Below, piece after piece: positions 25,400-34,477 of a DNA stretch of 64,000 nucleotides. Both the position numbers and the translations under genes were made by a program. The DNA is from Candidatus Nanoarchaeia archaeon (lineage in GTDB: Archaea; Nanoarchaeota; Nanoarchaeia; SCGC-AAA011-G17; JAFCDX01). The number at the start of each line of letters is the position of its first letter. Position 1 is the first letter of the stretch. The stretch lies in assembly GCA_028717785.1 (NCBI GenBank), contig JAQUND010000002.1, positions 1 to 64,000 of the forward strand. The letters run 5' to 3'. The notes under the pieces were generated by a model. It searched no databases. It saw nothing but the letters and a program-made list of their open reading frames with translations, and was not told the origin of the DNA.

Positions 25400-25585
25400 A
25401 TGCAAGAAATTAGAAAAGTAGAAACATCCCAAGTTGATGAAAAATGCCCTGTTTGTCAAAATGGATGGATGAGACCTACAGGAATTGTTTTAACCTCTAA
25501 TCCTCCACAATTTCCTCATAAATGTCAAAAATGTGGATATGAACAAATTTATAGTGTTAGATATCCTTATGTAATTACTGAATAA
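25400..25585 (+). CDS. small zinc-ribbon protein
   Basis: 61 residues with CPVC (residues 16-19) and CQKCG (42-46), a complete four-cysteine zinc ribbon. The loop between them holds Pro and aromatic residues. Eight bases after the endonuclease stop. Such small ribbons often bind nucleic acid or RNA polymerase; no specific role can be assigned. Confidence 0.75.
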   Translation: MQEIRKVETSQVDEKCPVCQNGWMRPTGIVLTSNPPQFPHKCQKCGYEQIYSVRYPYVITE

Positions 25586-25600
25586 TTAATATTTAAAAAT

Positions 25601-25846
25601 ATGTATATTTTAAATCCAAACTATGGCGATATGTCTGTAGTAGTTTTAGGTAGTTCAATTAAAAAAATATTATCTAAACTTAAAAAACATTGGGAGGATG
25701 AATTAGAAAATCCTGATGAATATGAAAAGGATCATATAAAAAAAATTCATTTAATTTTAAATAAAGAATTTAAAGATGTAAATGAATTAATGGAAATGTA
25801 TAATGAATTAATTGATGAAGATTATATATTTGAAGAAACATTCTAA
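25601..25846 (+). CDS. small acidic hypothetical protein
   Basis: 81 residues, helical and acidic (MYILNPNYGDMSVVVLGSS, then Lys/Glu helices). Its stop overlaps the topoisomerase start (TAATG), so the two are translated together. Confidence 0.65.
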   Translation: MYILNPNYGDMSVVVLGSSIKKILSKLKKHWEDELENPDEYEKDHIKKIHLILNKEFKDVNELMEMYNELIDEDYIFEETF

Positions 25847-27285
25847 TGATAAAAAAACAAAAGACTCAAATTAAACAAAAAATTGTTAAGTTACCGATTT
25901 CTAAATTTATTGATACAAAATTTAGAGATTATTCGGTTTATGTATTAGAAGCTAGGGGAATTCCATCTTTTTATGATTCTTTAACTCCTGTTCAAAGATA
26001 TATTTTAATGAATTCTCCTATTAGTTTTACAAAAACTTTATCAGTTGTAGGAAAAAGTATTGAAGATGGATATCATCATGGGGATCAATCTTTATCTAAA
26101 GCTATTGCAAAACTTGCTCGGCCTTTTGGATCGAGCATTCAAGTTTTAGAAGGATATGGATTTTTTGGAACAGAAGTTTGTCCAGATCCAGCTGCAGCAA
26201 GATATACATCTATTAAATTATCTAAAGAAACCTCTGATATTTTAAAAAAATATAAAAATTTAACTACCCGACAACCTGATGGTCCATATGATCCTTTTTG
26301 GGTAGATATTCCTCTTGGACTTACAACTACTATTGTAGGTATTGCTGTAGGATATAAATCAACAATACTCCCAAGAAAACTTTCAGATATACAAGAATAT
26401 TTAATAGGAAAAAGAACTTTGGTTCCCCCTTATTTTCATGATTTTCAAGGAACTATTAAAAAACATAAAGAACTTAATAAAGCTTGGATATTATCTTCAA
26501 AAATAAATATAATTGATAAAAGATTAGAAATAAAAGGACTTCCTCCTGTTTTAAATTATTCAGTAGTTTTAAAAAGACTTGATTATTTATTTAATAGATA
26601 TGAAGGTTTAATTAAAATTTTAAATAATTCAAATACAAAAGTTAATATTGATATTATTTATATAGGACATAATAATCAAGAATGGGAAGAAATAAAATCT
26701 TATATCGAAAGAGTTTTTTCTATTATAGTTACAGAAAATCCTGTATTTATTAAAGATAACCAAGTTCTTGTTTACGATTCTATTGAACAATATTTGGATG
26801 ATTATAAATGGCAAATTAAAAGGCTTTTATGGAAAAATACTGAATGGGAAAGAAATTGGATATCAGAGGAACTTATTTTTAATAAAGCTAAAGAAGAACT
26901 TATAAATTTTATTATCATTAAAAAAAGAACTATAGAAGAAATCGATGAATTTTTAACCCCTTATAATAAAGAAATAAAAATTAGGTTAGAAGGATTAACT
27001 TCTAAAAAATTTACTAAAGACGAATTAATTTTTACAAAAAATAAAATAAAAGAATTAGAAGTTAATTTAAAATTAAAAGAAAAAGATCTTATAAAAGTTA
27101 AAAAAGATTTTGACTTAATGAAAGATCCTACATTAGAAAGAGGAGTATCTTCAAAGAAAATGTCAGTAGATTTATTTGATATTGAGGATATTTCAGAAGT
27201 AGATGGCATTACAATATGGGATGGAGGAGATCCATTTGATGTAGAAATAGATGAAGATAAAAAAGAAATTTTAGAGGTTGAATAA
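25846..27285 (+). CDS. 52: type II DNA topoisomerase, cleaving (medium) subunit
   Basis: 479 residues, close to T4 gp52. The breakage-reunion domain starts with a GyrA-type segment (ARGIPSFYDSLTPVQRYIL, ~residues 36-54) and the YHHGDQSLSKAI helix; the catalytic tyrosine is Y120 in PAAARYTSIKLS. The C-terminal part is coiled coil (~330-430), then an acidic tail. It partners the ATPase subunit at 20009; T4 also keeps these genes separate. AATAAATATAAAAA follows the stop, a late-promoter-like site for the next gene. Confidence 0.85.
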   Translation: MIKKQKTQIKQKIVKLPISKFIDTKFRDYSVYVLEARGIPSFYDSLTPVQRYILMNSPISFTKTLSVVGKSIEDGYHHGDQSLSKAIAKLARPFGSSIQVLEGYGFFGTEVCPDPAAARYTSIKLSKETSDILKKYKNLTTRQPDGPYDPFWVDIPLGLTTTIVGIAVGYKSTILPRKLSDIQEYLIGKRTLVPPYFHDFQGTIKKHKELNKAWILSSKINIIDKRLEIKGLPPVLNYSVVLKRLDYLFNRYEGLIKILNNSNTKVNIDIIYIGHNNQEWEEIKSYIERVFSIIVTENPVFIKDNQVLVYDSIEQYLDDYKWQIKRLLWKNTEWERNWISEELIFNKAKEELINFIIIKKRTIEEIDEFLTPYNKEIKIRLEGLTSKKFTKDELIFTKNKIKELEVNLKLKEKDLIKVKKDFDLMKDPTLERGVSSKKMSVDLFDIEDISEVDGITIWDGGDPFDVEIDEDKKEILEVE

Positions 27286-27318
27286 ATATAAAAACTCTAA
27301 ATAAAATTATTATTTAAA

Positions 27319-28683
27319 ATGCCATCAAAAAGTCAATCTCAACAGCAAGCAGCTGGAATTGCTTTAGCAGTTAAAAGAGGTAAAAGACCTAAATCCTCTT
27401 TATATGGAGCATCCAAAAATATGTATAAAATGTCCGCAGAAGAATTAGAAAAGTTTGCTAGGACTAAACATAAAGGATTACCTAAAAGAAAAAGGAGAAA
27501 GAAAAAAGTAAACGAATCTTGGGGTCAAAAAATAGAAATATATTTAGATATAGTTTATCGTTGGTTAGAAGAAAGAGGATTTTCTGAAAATGAAATAGAT
27601 ACTATTTTAGAAGATCCTACTACAATAAATGCTATTGAAAATGCTGAAGCTCATGGAATAAATCCAGTTGAAGCTATAAAAGAATTAGATTTAGAAGAAA
27701 TTTTATCAGTATCCAATGTAAATGAAAATGAAGAAATATCTCTAAATGCAAATAATTTAGATTTTTATGTAAATAAAATACTTCAGGAATTATCTTCTAT
27801 TACTGCTAATAATTTTATTTTAGTTAAAGGTTCTACTAATTTAACCCCTTCTATTTCTATTAATTTTGCATTAGGAAGTAGTGGAGAATGGCCAAATGGA
27901 ATTATACAAAATGATCCGGGTTATTTACAACTAATGATACATACAAATCCTCAAGGAGCTTCCCTTTCATTTATTACAAGGCATTTTAAACAAAAACAAG
28001 CTGGAATAAAACCTCCTAGACAAGTTAAAGGAAAAATTGATTCTGTTATAGATTATTTAATAAAATATATGAAAGAAGTTGTTCCTCAAATGGAAAAAAT
28101 TTTTTCTATAAATGAATCATATGAAGGAAATAATTTTGATAGTATACAAGAAGCTTTATGGAAAATGGATAAATGGATGCCAGAAGATTCTGATTTAATG
28201 CAAGAATATTATAATATTTTAGATAGTGAAGAATTATCAAAAGAAGAAAAAATTGAAGAAATATTTAATTATTTAGAAAATTATGCAGATGAAGAAATTT
28301 TATATAGATATTTAGATGAAAATATTTCTTTAAAAGAATTTGCAGAATTTATTGTAAATAATGAAGAGGAATCTGTAAATGAATCTTTTGATGATGACAA
28401 TGTAAGACCAGCTGAATTATATGATATTGGAGCAGGTTATTTAGGTAATGGATTAACTGTATGGGATAGATCTCGTGAAGAACACGGAGATTATAAAACT
28501 ATAGCTCATATTGGGGAAACCGGGGAAGTAACTATTTATGATAAACAAATGCCTAGTGAAATACTTAAACAAATTTATCAATGGTCTGAAGAAGGTAAAG
28601 GAAGAACTCGTACAGAAAGTCAAGGAATTATGGGGGAATCTTTTTACCCATCTTTAAAAAAATTTTTAAATAGTGAAAGCTAA
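27319..28683 (+). CDS. multi-domain protein with DUF3008-like start and repeated x-N-E-S sites
   Basis: 454 residues. Residues 1-60 match DUF3008-like phage proteins (MPSKSQSQQQAAGIALAVKR, then MSAEELEKFARTKHKGLP). After a basic stretch the protein falls into segments each preceded by V/I-N-E-S: KVNESWGQ (~70), SINESYEG (~270), SVNESFDD (~353) and MGESFYP near the end. The last domain (GYLGNGLTVWDR, YKTIAHIG, EVTIYDKQMP) looks like a small phage beta-domain. Since T4 gp21 cuts after [LI]-x-E, I infer a precursor processed during head maturation. Preceded by ATAAATA; overlaps the next gene by 11 bases. Confidence 0.65.
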   Translation: MPSKSQSQQQAAGIALAVKRGKRPKSSLYGASKNMYKMSAEELEKFARTKHKGLPKRKRRKKKVNESWGQKIEIYLDIVYRWLEERGFSENEIDTILEDPTTINAIENAEAHGINPVEAIKELDLEEILSVSNVNENEEISLNANNLDFYVNKILQELSSITANNFILVKGSTNLTPSISINFALGSSGEWPNGIIQNDPGYLQLMIHTNPQGASLSFITRHFKQKQAGIKPPRQVKGKIDSVIDYLIKYMKEVVPQMEKIFSINESYEGNNFDSIQEALWKMDKWMPEDSDLMQEYYNILDSEELSKEEKIEEIFNYLENYADEEILYRYLDENISLKEFAEFIVNNEEESVNESFDDDNVRPAELYDIGAGYLGNGLTVWDRSREEHGDYKTIAHIGETGEVTIYDKQMPSEILKQIYQWSEEGKGRTRTESQGIMGESFYPSLKKFLNSES

Positions 28684-29485
28684 AAAAATTTTTGAAATCC
28701 AAGAATTTAATAGAGAAGAATCAAATCCCCTTAAAAAAATAGATGTAGGACAATCTCACCTCAGAAGAGACAAAAATGGAAGATCCATAAAAATTGGGGA
28801 TAATGTAAATGCACCAGAACCTATTGGAGATGATTTGCATCAATATGAATTTTTTGGAACTGTTGATTCTTTTAGAGATGAAATGGTAATAGTTGTAGAT
28901 CAAGAAGATGAATATTATGAATTTGAACCAGAAAGACTTGAAATAGTTGATAGTTATGGAGAACCTTTAAAAGAATCTACAATTTTTAATAAATCAGAAA
29001 AAAATCCTTTTCGTAAATTAGGAATTGGAAAATCTTATGAAATTTGGAGAATAAATCATGAAAAAAAACCTATATTAAATATTGTAATTTATTTACAAGA
29101 TTCATTTAATAATAAAAAAAGATATCAAGTTAATTTATTTTACAGAAAAAATAAAAAAGATGATGATACTATTTGGTTTGGTCGAGAAAAATTAATAGAA
29201 GGATGGCAATTAGATACTGATAAAAGTATTTCTATAGATGAATTACAAAATAAACCTAATTTACTTTTTGAAAATGGTTATGATGAAGCTAGATGGTGGA
29301 TAGATGAATATCATTTTAATGAAGATGTAATTGATTCATTAATAAATGAAAATTCTAAAGAAGCTAAAGAATTTATGAATAATTTATCAAAAGCATGGTT
29401 TGAACAAGATTTTGAAATAATGATGGAAAATTGGTTTTCAACTGGATCAAATATAGTTAAAAAAATAAAATATAATGTAGTTTAA
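28673..29485 (+). CDS. two-module leader-motif protein with KOW/SH3-like domain, GTG start
   Basis: 270 residues from GTG, giving the leader MKAKKIFE, then EFNREESNPLKKIDVG (residues ~11-26). Next is a small beta-barrel-type domain (GRSIKIGDNV, FFGTVDSFRDEMVIVVDQED, ~37-85). A second module starts after LKES near residue 100 with FNKSEKNPFRKLGIG and carries a different domain. The duplicated arrangement matches the proteins at 14705 and 33733. Candidate packaged precursor. Overlaps the previous gene, so both are late and coupled. Confidence 0.65.
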   Translation: MKAKKIFEIQEFNREESNPLKKIDVGQSHLRRDKNGRSIKIGDNVNAPEPIGDDLHQYEFFGTVDSFRDEMVIVVDQEDEYYEFEPERLEIVDSYGEPLKESTIFNKSEKNPFRKLGIGKSYEIWRINHEKKPILNIVIYLQDSFNNKKRYQVNLFYRKNKKDDDTIWFGREKLIEGWQLDTDKSISIDELQNKPNLLFENGYDEARWWIDEYHFNEDVIDSLINENSKEAKEFMNNLSKAWFEQDFEIMMENWFSTGSNIVKKIKYNVV

Positions 29486-29534
29486 TTAAAACTTAATTCT
29501 ATTTAATACATAAAAACTACAAAATACATTATAT

Positions 29535-30341
29535 ATGGCAAAAGTATTAGAGTTTAAAGCTAAAAATGTTATTCCTTTTACCCTATGGTTAAAAAAATTT
29601 ATAATTAGTTCTACTTGTAAATCCCTTCTCCTTGAAGTAGATAAAGAAAATCGACAATTTATAGCAAAAACCCACAATGATGAAAGAAGTATTGTAAAAT
29701 TTTCTAAAATATCTTTTGAAGATGCAGGTCTTGAAATTAAAACTCAAGATTCTTTAAATCAAAGAATAAAAATAGGGATTTATAGTATTCCCAGACTTAT
29801 TAAATCTCTTGAACAATTTACAGGGGAATTTTCTATAGGTTTTAAATATGACGAAATTATTGGCGAAAATGCTGGTTTTGCAGGAATTGGTATATTATTA
29901 AAAAATTCTTCTATTAAATTAAATGTAGAATGTAGTTCTTTACATATTTTTAAATATATCACAGATGATCAATTCTTAAATAAAATTGCTAAAGTTAATC
30001 CTATTATTACTTTTAATTTAGCAAGTAGTACTATTGATCAAATTAATTCTTTATCTAATTTAGATGCTGAATATTATAAGTTTATAGATTTTAAAGTATC
30101 AAAGGGGATTTCAGTAGTAAGAGGGAAAACATTTGAACTTACCCTTTTCAAATCAGAAGGTAAAGAAGAAGGTAGTATTTCTATTTATAAAGATCAATTT
30201 AATAAAATTGATCTTGAAGATTATTCAATCGATTTAGCAGAAGATCGCATAGTTTATAAATCTAATAATAGTGAATCTATCATAGTAACATCTATGGTTG
30301 AAAGAGATGAAAAATATGATGAATCATTAACAGATTTTTAA
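29535..30341 (+). CDS. 45: DNA polymerase sliding clamp (gp45-like)
   Basis: 268 residues, slightly longer than T4 gp45 (228). Alternating strands and helices without catalytic motifs fit a clamp: LLLEVDKENRQFIAKTHNDE near the start, KIGIYSIPRLIKSLEQF (~82-98), FNLASSTIDQINSL, and a beta-rich end. The call rests mainly on fold pattern and on the polymerase gene directly following, as T4 replication genes cluster. A clamp would tether the polymerase and, in T4, also activate late transcription through gp55 and gp33. Confidence 0.5.
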   Translation: MAKVLEFKAKNVIPFTLWLKKFIISSTCKSLLLEVDKENRQFIAKTHNDERSIVKFSKISFEDAGLEIKTQDSLNQRIKIGIYSIPRLIKSLEQFTGEFSIGFKYDEIIGENAGFAGIGILLKNSSIKLNVECSSLHIFKYITDDQFLNKIAKVNPIITFNLASSTIDQINSLSNLDAEYYKFIDFKVSKGISVVRGKTFELTLFKSEGKEEGSISIYKDQFNKIDLEDYSIDLAEDRIVYKSNNSESIIVTSMVERDEKYDESLTDF

Positions 30342-30368
30342 GGAAAAATTAAAGAGGAAAAATTAAAG
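30341..30368 (+). repeat. tandem 14-bp direct repeat
   Basis: AGGAAAAATTAAAG occurs twice head to tail just after the clamp stop; the second copy leads into the terminator stem. Probably slippage. Confidence 0.7.
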
Positions 30369-30394
30369 AGCATATTATTTATATGCTCTTTTTT
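30365..30394 (+). terminator. rho-independent terminator
   Basis: AAAGAGCATAT / ATATGCTCTTT stem with a TATT-type loop and a T run. It separates the clamp gene from the polymerase fragment. Confidence 0.9.
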
Positions 30395-30482
30395 ATTTAA
30401 TAAGAATCGTTAATAGTTTGTAAAAATTAAATTAAATTAAAACTTAGTTTATTTAAATTCATAAGAATAATAAAAAGATTAT

Positions 30483-31658
30483 ATGTCTTATGAATTTAAA
30501 GTTTGTAAAATAGATCCTTATACTTGTTCTTTAGAAGATCTAAAAAATGAAATAAAAAAATTAAAGGATTTAAAAGAGGAATATAATGGCCTTCAACATT
30601 CTATTAAAATTTTCATTAATTCTGTGTACGGAGCTTGTGCCTCTCCGTATTTTGTTGGGTATAATATTTATGTTGCTGAAGCTGTAACGCTTCAAGGACA
30701 AGATCTAATTCACTATACCAATGCTATTTTAGATGACTATTTTATTAATATATGGCATAAAGATAAAGAATTACATAATGCTTTAAGTCTTACACATGTT
30801 AATCCTATAAGAGAGAAAAGTTTAATTATCTATAATGATACTGATTCTACTTATATTACTCTTAAACCTATTATAAATTCTTGTGATAGTAAATTAAGTC
30901 CTGTTGAACTTATACTTCAAATAAAGAATTTAAGGTTAAATGGATATTTAAAACAAAAATTTGAAGATTATGCTATTAAATTTAATACTACAAATCTTCA
31001 AAATTTAGAATTAGAAAAAATCTCCTATTCTACACTTATGATGGCTAAAAAGAAATATGTAGGGGATTTAGCATGGAAAGAACCAGGAATAAAATATTCT
31101 CCTCAAGAAAAAATTACTTATACAGGTGTAGAAATTGTTCAAAGTTCAACTCCTAAATTTGCTCGTAAAGTACTCAAAGAACTTATTAAATATATTTTCG
31201 AAAATGGTAAAACTCTTAATTATAGTCATGCTGTTAAAAAATTAAAAGAATATAAACAACAATTTATTCTTCAAAATCCTGATGATATATCTAAAGGTAT
31301 GGGTATTGGTGAATATGAAAAATATTGTTTAGAGGATAAAAATAAAATAGTTTTAGCAGATAAATGCCCTATAAATGTTAGATCTGCAGCTGTTTATAAT
31401 CACCAACTTCAAAAAACAAAATGGAAAAGTAAATACAATTTAATAAAAACGGGTGATAAAATAAAATTTTATTATAGTAAAACTGAAGAAGAAGTATTTG
31501 GATTTTTACCAGGCAATTTCCCTAATGAATTTGCTCCTGAAATTGATTATAATATGCAATTTGAAAAAACTATTGTAGAACCATTTAATAGATTTATTGA
31601 AACCCTCGGATTTAATCCTGTACCTGGTAATTTAATTTATGCAAAATCATTATTTTAA
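30483..31658 (+). CDS. 43: family B DNA polymerase, C-terminal fragment (split gp43)
   Basis: 391 residues against about 900 for T4 gp43. Motif B (KIFINSVYGA, residues ~42-51) and motif C (YNDTDS, 117-122, the metal-binding DTD) are present, followed by GVEIVQSSTPKFARKVLKE and a C-terminal FIETLGFNPVPGNLIYAKSLF, matching the thumb end of gp43. Exonuclease motifs and motif A (D-x-x-S-L-Y-P) are missing and not found elsewhere in the window. The protein starts with its own ATG, 47 residues before motif B, after a terminator. Split gp43 genes are known from some Aeromonas T4-like phages. The partner half should lie outside this window. Confidence 0.8.
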   Translation: MSYEFKVCKIDPYTCSLEDLKNEIKKLKDLKEEYNGLQHSIKIFINSVYGACASPYFVGYNIYVAEAVTLQGQDLIHYTNAILDDYFINIWHKDKELHNALSLTHVNPIREKSLIIYNDTDSTYITLKPIINSCDSKLSPVELILQIKNLRLNGYLKQKFEDYAIKFNTTNLQNLELEKISYSTLMMAKKKYVGDLAWKEPGIKYSPQEKITYTGVEIVQSSTPKFARKVLKELIKYIFENGKTLNYSHAVKKLKEYKQQFILQNPDDISKGMGIGEYEKYCLEDKNKIVLADKCPINVRSAAVYNHQLQKTKWKSKYNLIKTGDKIKFYYSKTEEEVFGFLPGNFPNEFAPEIDYNMQFEKTIVEPFNRFIETLGFNPVPGNLIYAKSLF

Positions 31659-31716
31659 ATAATAAAAAACTTTTTAAAAATAAATTATATAAGAGGCAAA
31701 CAAAATTTTTAAAAAA

Positions 31717-32010
31717 ATGACAAAATTAAAAAAAAGGTATAAAAGTATGCCAGATTTAACAAGAATAGAGAATGGTAAAAGTGTATCTAAAAAACTGGAA
31801 TCTCTTTTGATAAATGCTAATCTTTATAGAAAAAATCCCCAAGGATTAAGATTAGAATTTTTTAAAATAATAAAAGATCCTGAAACTCATATCAGCAAAG
31901 AAAAAATTCAGCAATATGAAAATGATATGAGTAAAAAATTTACATTTAATCAAATATCTCAATTTATTACTAATATTTATATGAGGGGAGCTAAATTAGG
32001 GTTAGATTAA
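31717..32010 (+). CDS. small basic hypothetical protein
   Basis: 97 residues, basic N-terminus (MTKLKKRYKSMPDLTRIENGK), then helices ending FITNIYMRGAKLGLD. Follows the polymerase fragment after 58 bases. No family recognised. Confidence 0.65.
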   Translation: MTKLKKRYKSMPDLTRIENGKSVSKKLESLLINANLYRKNPQGLRLEFFKIIKDPETHISKEKIQQYENDMSKKFTFNQISQFITNIYMRGAKLGLD

Positions 32011-32021
32011 AAAATTATATT

Positions 32022-32378
32022 ATGAAAGGGAAACCACGAAATTTGGAGGAAGCTATTTTATTACTTATGGATGATATTTTAGAAGATGAAGATATAAAAG
32101 AGCTTAAACTTGTTGGAGAAGAAAATTTTGTTATTTTTAATCATCATCAAATAGGTAGAGAAATTAGAAATGATTGGGAACTTGGAAATAAAGATACCCC
32201 AATTGTAAAATGGTTTAATGAAAAAGGTATATATCATTCAGATGATATGAGTTCTATTATTTTAAAATCTTTCCATAGAAAGATTTGTAATAAAAATATT
32301 AATTTAAATAAACAAATTAAATTTTATAGAGATTATTGGGAAAAAGAAGATCCAAAAGTAAATAAAAGTATTTTTTAA
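32022..32378 (+). CDS. hypothetical protein
   Basis: 118 residues, helical and acidic at the start (EAILLLMDDILEDEDIKEL), with an aromatic-rich middle containing FNHHQIGREIRNDWELG. Ends VNKSIF. No family recognised. Confidence 0.65.
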   Translation: MKGKPRNLEEAILLLMDDILEDEDIKELKLVGEENFVIFNHHQIGREIRNDWELGNKDTPIVKWFNEKGIYHSDDMSSIILKSFHRKICNKNINLNKQIKFYRDYWEKEDPKVNKSIF

Positions 32379-32456
32379 ATGAGAAATAGCAATACAAAGG
32401 AACTTGTTAGAACGAAAAACATTTTACCTTTAATTACAAAAGAAGTAAAAATTATT

Positions 32457-33011
32457 ATGGAAAAAATCCATTTTTGCTCAGATTTACATCAAGGGCATAA
32501 TAAAATTATTTCTATTTGTAATAGACCTACTACTATTTTAGATCATGATACTTGGCTTATTGAAAATTTTAATAAATATGTTGATAAAAAGGATTCTGTT
32601 TATATTTTAGGAGATTTATCTTTTGAAAAAAAGGAAAAAGCAGAAAAATTTATCGATAAACTTCACGGACAAAAAACTTTAATATTAGGCAATCATGATA
32701 AAAATATTCATAATTCTACTAGATTTGCCCAAATAACTCAGATAAAGGATTTTACATTTTCCCAATTTGGATTAAATATTCATATAGTTCTATGTCATTA
32801 TCCTATTGCATCATGGAATAGAAAAGTACATGGTTCATGGCATTTATATGGTCATGTTCATGGAAGATTTAAATTGCCAGGATTAGCTTTCGATGTAGGA
32901 ATAGATAATAATGAAATTCATCAATTAACAGAAAATATTTGGAGACCTATAAATTTATATGAGATCTGTCAAATAATGGCTAAAAAAGATGAATTAGAAA
33001 CTATTGAATAA
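32457..33011 (+). CDS. metallophosphoesterase
   Basis: 184 residues from the ATG at 32457, which gives the usual family start (MEKIHFCSDLHQGH). An in-frame ATG at 32379 would add 26 residues not typical of the family. The metal-binding set is complete: SDLHQGH (~8-14), LGDLSF (~53), LGNHDK (~79), CHYPIA (~115) and GHVHGR (~133). Such enzymes cleave phosphoesters in nucleotides or other small molecules; the substrate is unknown. It is distinct from the gp47-type nuclease at 40774. Ends at a terminator. Confidence 0.8.
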   Translation: MEKIHFCSDLHQGHNKIISICNRPTTILDHDTWLIENFNKYVDKKDSVYILGDLSFEKKEKAEKFIDKLHGQKTLILGNHDKNIHNSTRFAQITQIKDFTFSQFGLNIHIVLCHYPIASWNRKVHGSWHLYGHVHGRFKLPGLAFDVGIDNNEIHQLTENIWRPINLYEICQIMAKKDELETIE

Positions 33012-33039
33012 AAGAGGGATATTAATTCCCTTTTTTTTG
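33012..33039 (+). terminator. rho-independent terminator
   Basis: AAGAGGGA / TTCCCTTTT stem and eight T. Directly followed by AATAAATAAATAAAAA, a late-promoter-like stretch for the leader-motif cluster. Confidence 0.8.
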
Positions 33040-33062
33040 TGAATAAATAAATAAAAACTATT

Positions 33063-33419
33063 ATGAAAGCTAAATTAATTAAAGAAAATTTAAATAATTT
33101 ATATGATAAATCCTATAGACTTACATTACGATTAATTGATGATAATCCTAGAAATCTTAGATATTTAATTGGGGTAACAATACCAGGTATTTATCCAACT
33201 TTAGCTCAAAATTATGGATTAGGTAGATCTGAAGATGTTATTAATGGAATGAAAGATGCTTTATATGATTATATAAGTGAAGAATTTTATGGGGGAACCG
33301 AACCAACATTTACTAATGAAGAAACTTATGAATGGTGGGAAGGTTTAAATGATTCTTATTTTAATGAAAAACTTCAACTAATAAATATTCCTCAAACAAA
33401 AAATATTTTTGAAGATTAA
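33063..33419 (+). CDS. leader-bearing protein lacking the IG motif
   Basis: 118 residues. The first eight residues, MKAKLIKE, are the family leader, followed by NLNNLYDK instead of the F-x-R motif, then a mixed alpha/beta domain with YEWWEGLNDSYF. First of four or five adjacent genes with this leader, preceded by a terminator and an ATAAATA stretch. Stop and next start overlap (TAATG). Confidence 0.7.
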   Translation: MKAKLIKENLNNLYDKSYRLTLRLIDDNPRNLRYLIGVTIPGIYPTLAQNYGLGRSEDVINGMKDALYDYISEEFYGGTEPTFTNEETYEWWEGLNDSYFNEKLQLINIPQTKNIFED

Positions 33420-33736
33420 TGAGAGCTAAAACTATAAATGAAATAAATTTCGAAAGAAAGGGTTCTTCTTTAAATAAATTAAAAATAGGAACAAAATATT
33501 CACCAAAAACTGCTGAAGTTAGTGCTATTATGGATTTAAATGGAAACTTAATACAAGATGAATATGATAAAAAGAAATTTTTACAAAATATACAAAATGG
33601 ATTTTATCCATCAAATATTATGGTTCTTATTATGAATAATACGGATAATACTAAATTTGGCCTTACTTCTAATGAATTAAAAGATTATGGTTATTTAGGT
33701 ATAAATTATAAAGACAAATATTATAAATTGGGGTGA
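33419..33736 (+). CDS. leader-motif protein
   Basis: 105 residues: leader MRAKTINE, then INFERKGSSLNKLKIG. The first 35 coding bases after the start are identical to those of the next gene, so the two 5' ends are recent copies. The remaining ~80 residues are strand-rich and unlike the neighbour. Confidence 0.7.
   Translation: MRAKTINEINFERKGSSLNKLKIGTKYSPKTAEVSAIMDLNGNLIQDEYDKKKFLQNIQNGFYPSNIMVLIMNNTDNTKFGLTSNELKDYGYLGINYKDKYYKLG
33420..33454 (+). repeat. 35-bp direct repeat at paralogue starts
   Basis: The same 35 bases recur at 33734-33768; both encode the leader RAKTINEINFE. Recent duplication of the 5' end, with divergent downstream domains. Confidence 0.8.
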
Positions 33737-34476
33737 GAGCTAAAACTATAAATGAAATAAATTTCGAACGTACTGGGGATTCTTTAGATAAACTTCAATT
33801 AGGCCAAGATCAAATTATTAAATATAAATTATTTAATGAATTATCAAAATTATGGGAACCTAAATATATTGAAGACCTTTCTGATGATGATTGGATTTAT
33901 TTTAAAATAAATCCGGGAGAAATAGATCATTATATTTCATTTTATAATGGAACATTTCAAATTGGATCAAAAGAAAATGGCTGGGACGAAAATTTTGGTA
34001 TAAGAAGAGGTAAAAAAAATATAGATGAAGTTTTACAAAAAGCTATATCTGTATTAGATGATAAAACTAAATATAATCAATTTAGAAAAAAAGTTTTAGA
34101 AAATTTTAATTTTGAACGTACTGGAAATTCTTTAGATAAACTCAAAATAGGTAGAGTAGAAGAAAGATTATTACGAAAAAAAAGTGATGAAATAAAATTT
34201 GCAATTGAAGAAGTTCATAAATCTTGTCCTACTGCTGAAAAAATTAAAAATATTATTTCTGAATCCATTATCCATTGGGGATTTAAAAGAAAAAGTGATA
34301 ATATGTTTTTTTATATTAGATATTATATAAAATTAAAATGTTTTGCAACAGGATGGATGTTAGGAGGGATAGGAGAAAATAAAGCTGATGAAATAGAATA
34401 TGATACTTTAGAAGAATGTGTAAATAAATTAAAATGGTGGATTATAAATTTATATAAAGGATCTATAAATATATAA
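33733..34476 (+). CDS. two-module leader-motif protein, GTG start
   Basis: 247 residues. GTG start, overlapping the previous stop, gives MRAKTINE then INFERTGDSLDKLQLG. A second motif after VLEN near residue 124, FNFERTGNSLDKLKIG, begins another domain. That second domain (IGRVEERLL at its start, TLEECVNKLKWWIINLYKG at its end) is homologous to the whole next protein. This shows fusion of two modules that also exist as separate genes. Confidence 0.75.
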   Translation: MRAKTINEINFERTGDSLDKLQLGQDQIIKYKLFNELSKLWEPKYIEDLSDDDWIYFKINPGEIDHYISFYNGTFQIGSKENGWDENFGIRRGKKNIDEVLQKAISVLDDKTKYNQFRKKVLENFNFERTGNSLDKLKIGRVEERLLRKKSDEIKFAIEEVHKSCPTAEKIKNIISESIIHWGFKRKSDNMFFYIRYYIKLKCFATGWMLGGIGENKADEIEYDTLEECVNKLKWWIINLYKGSINI

Positions 34477-34477
34477 A

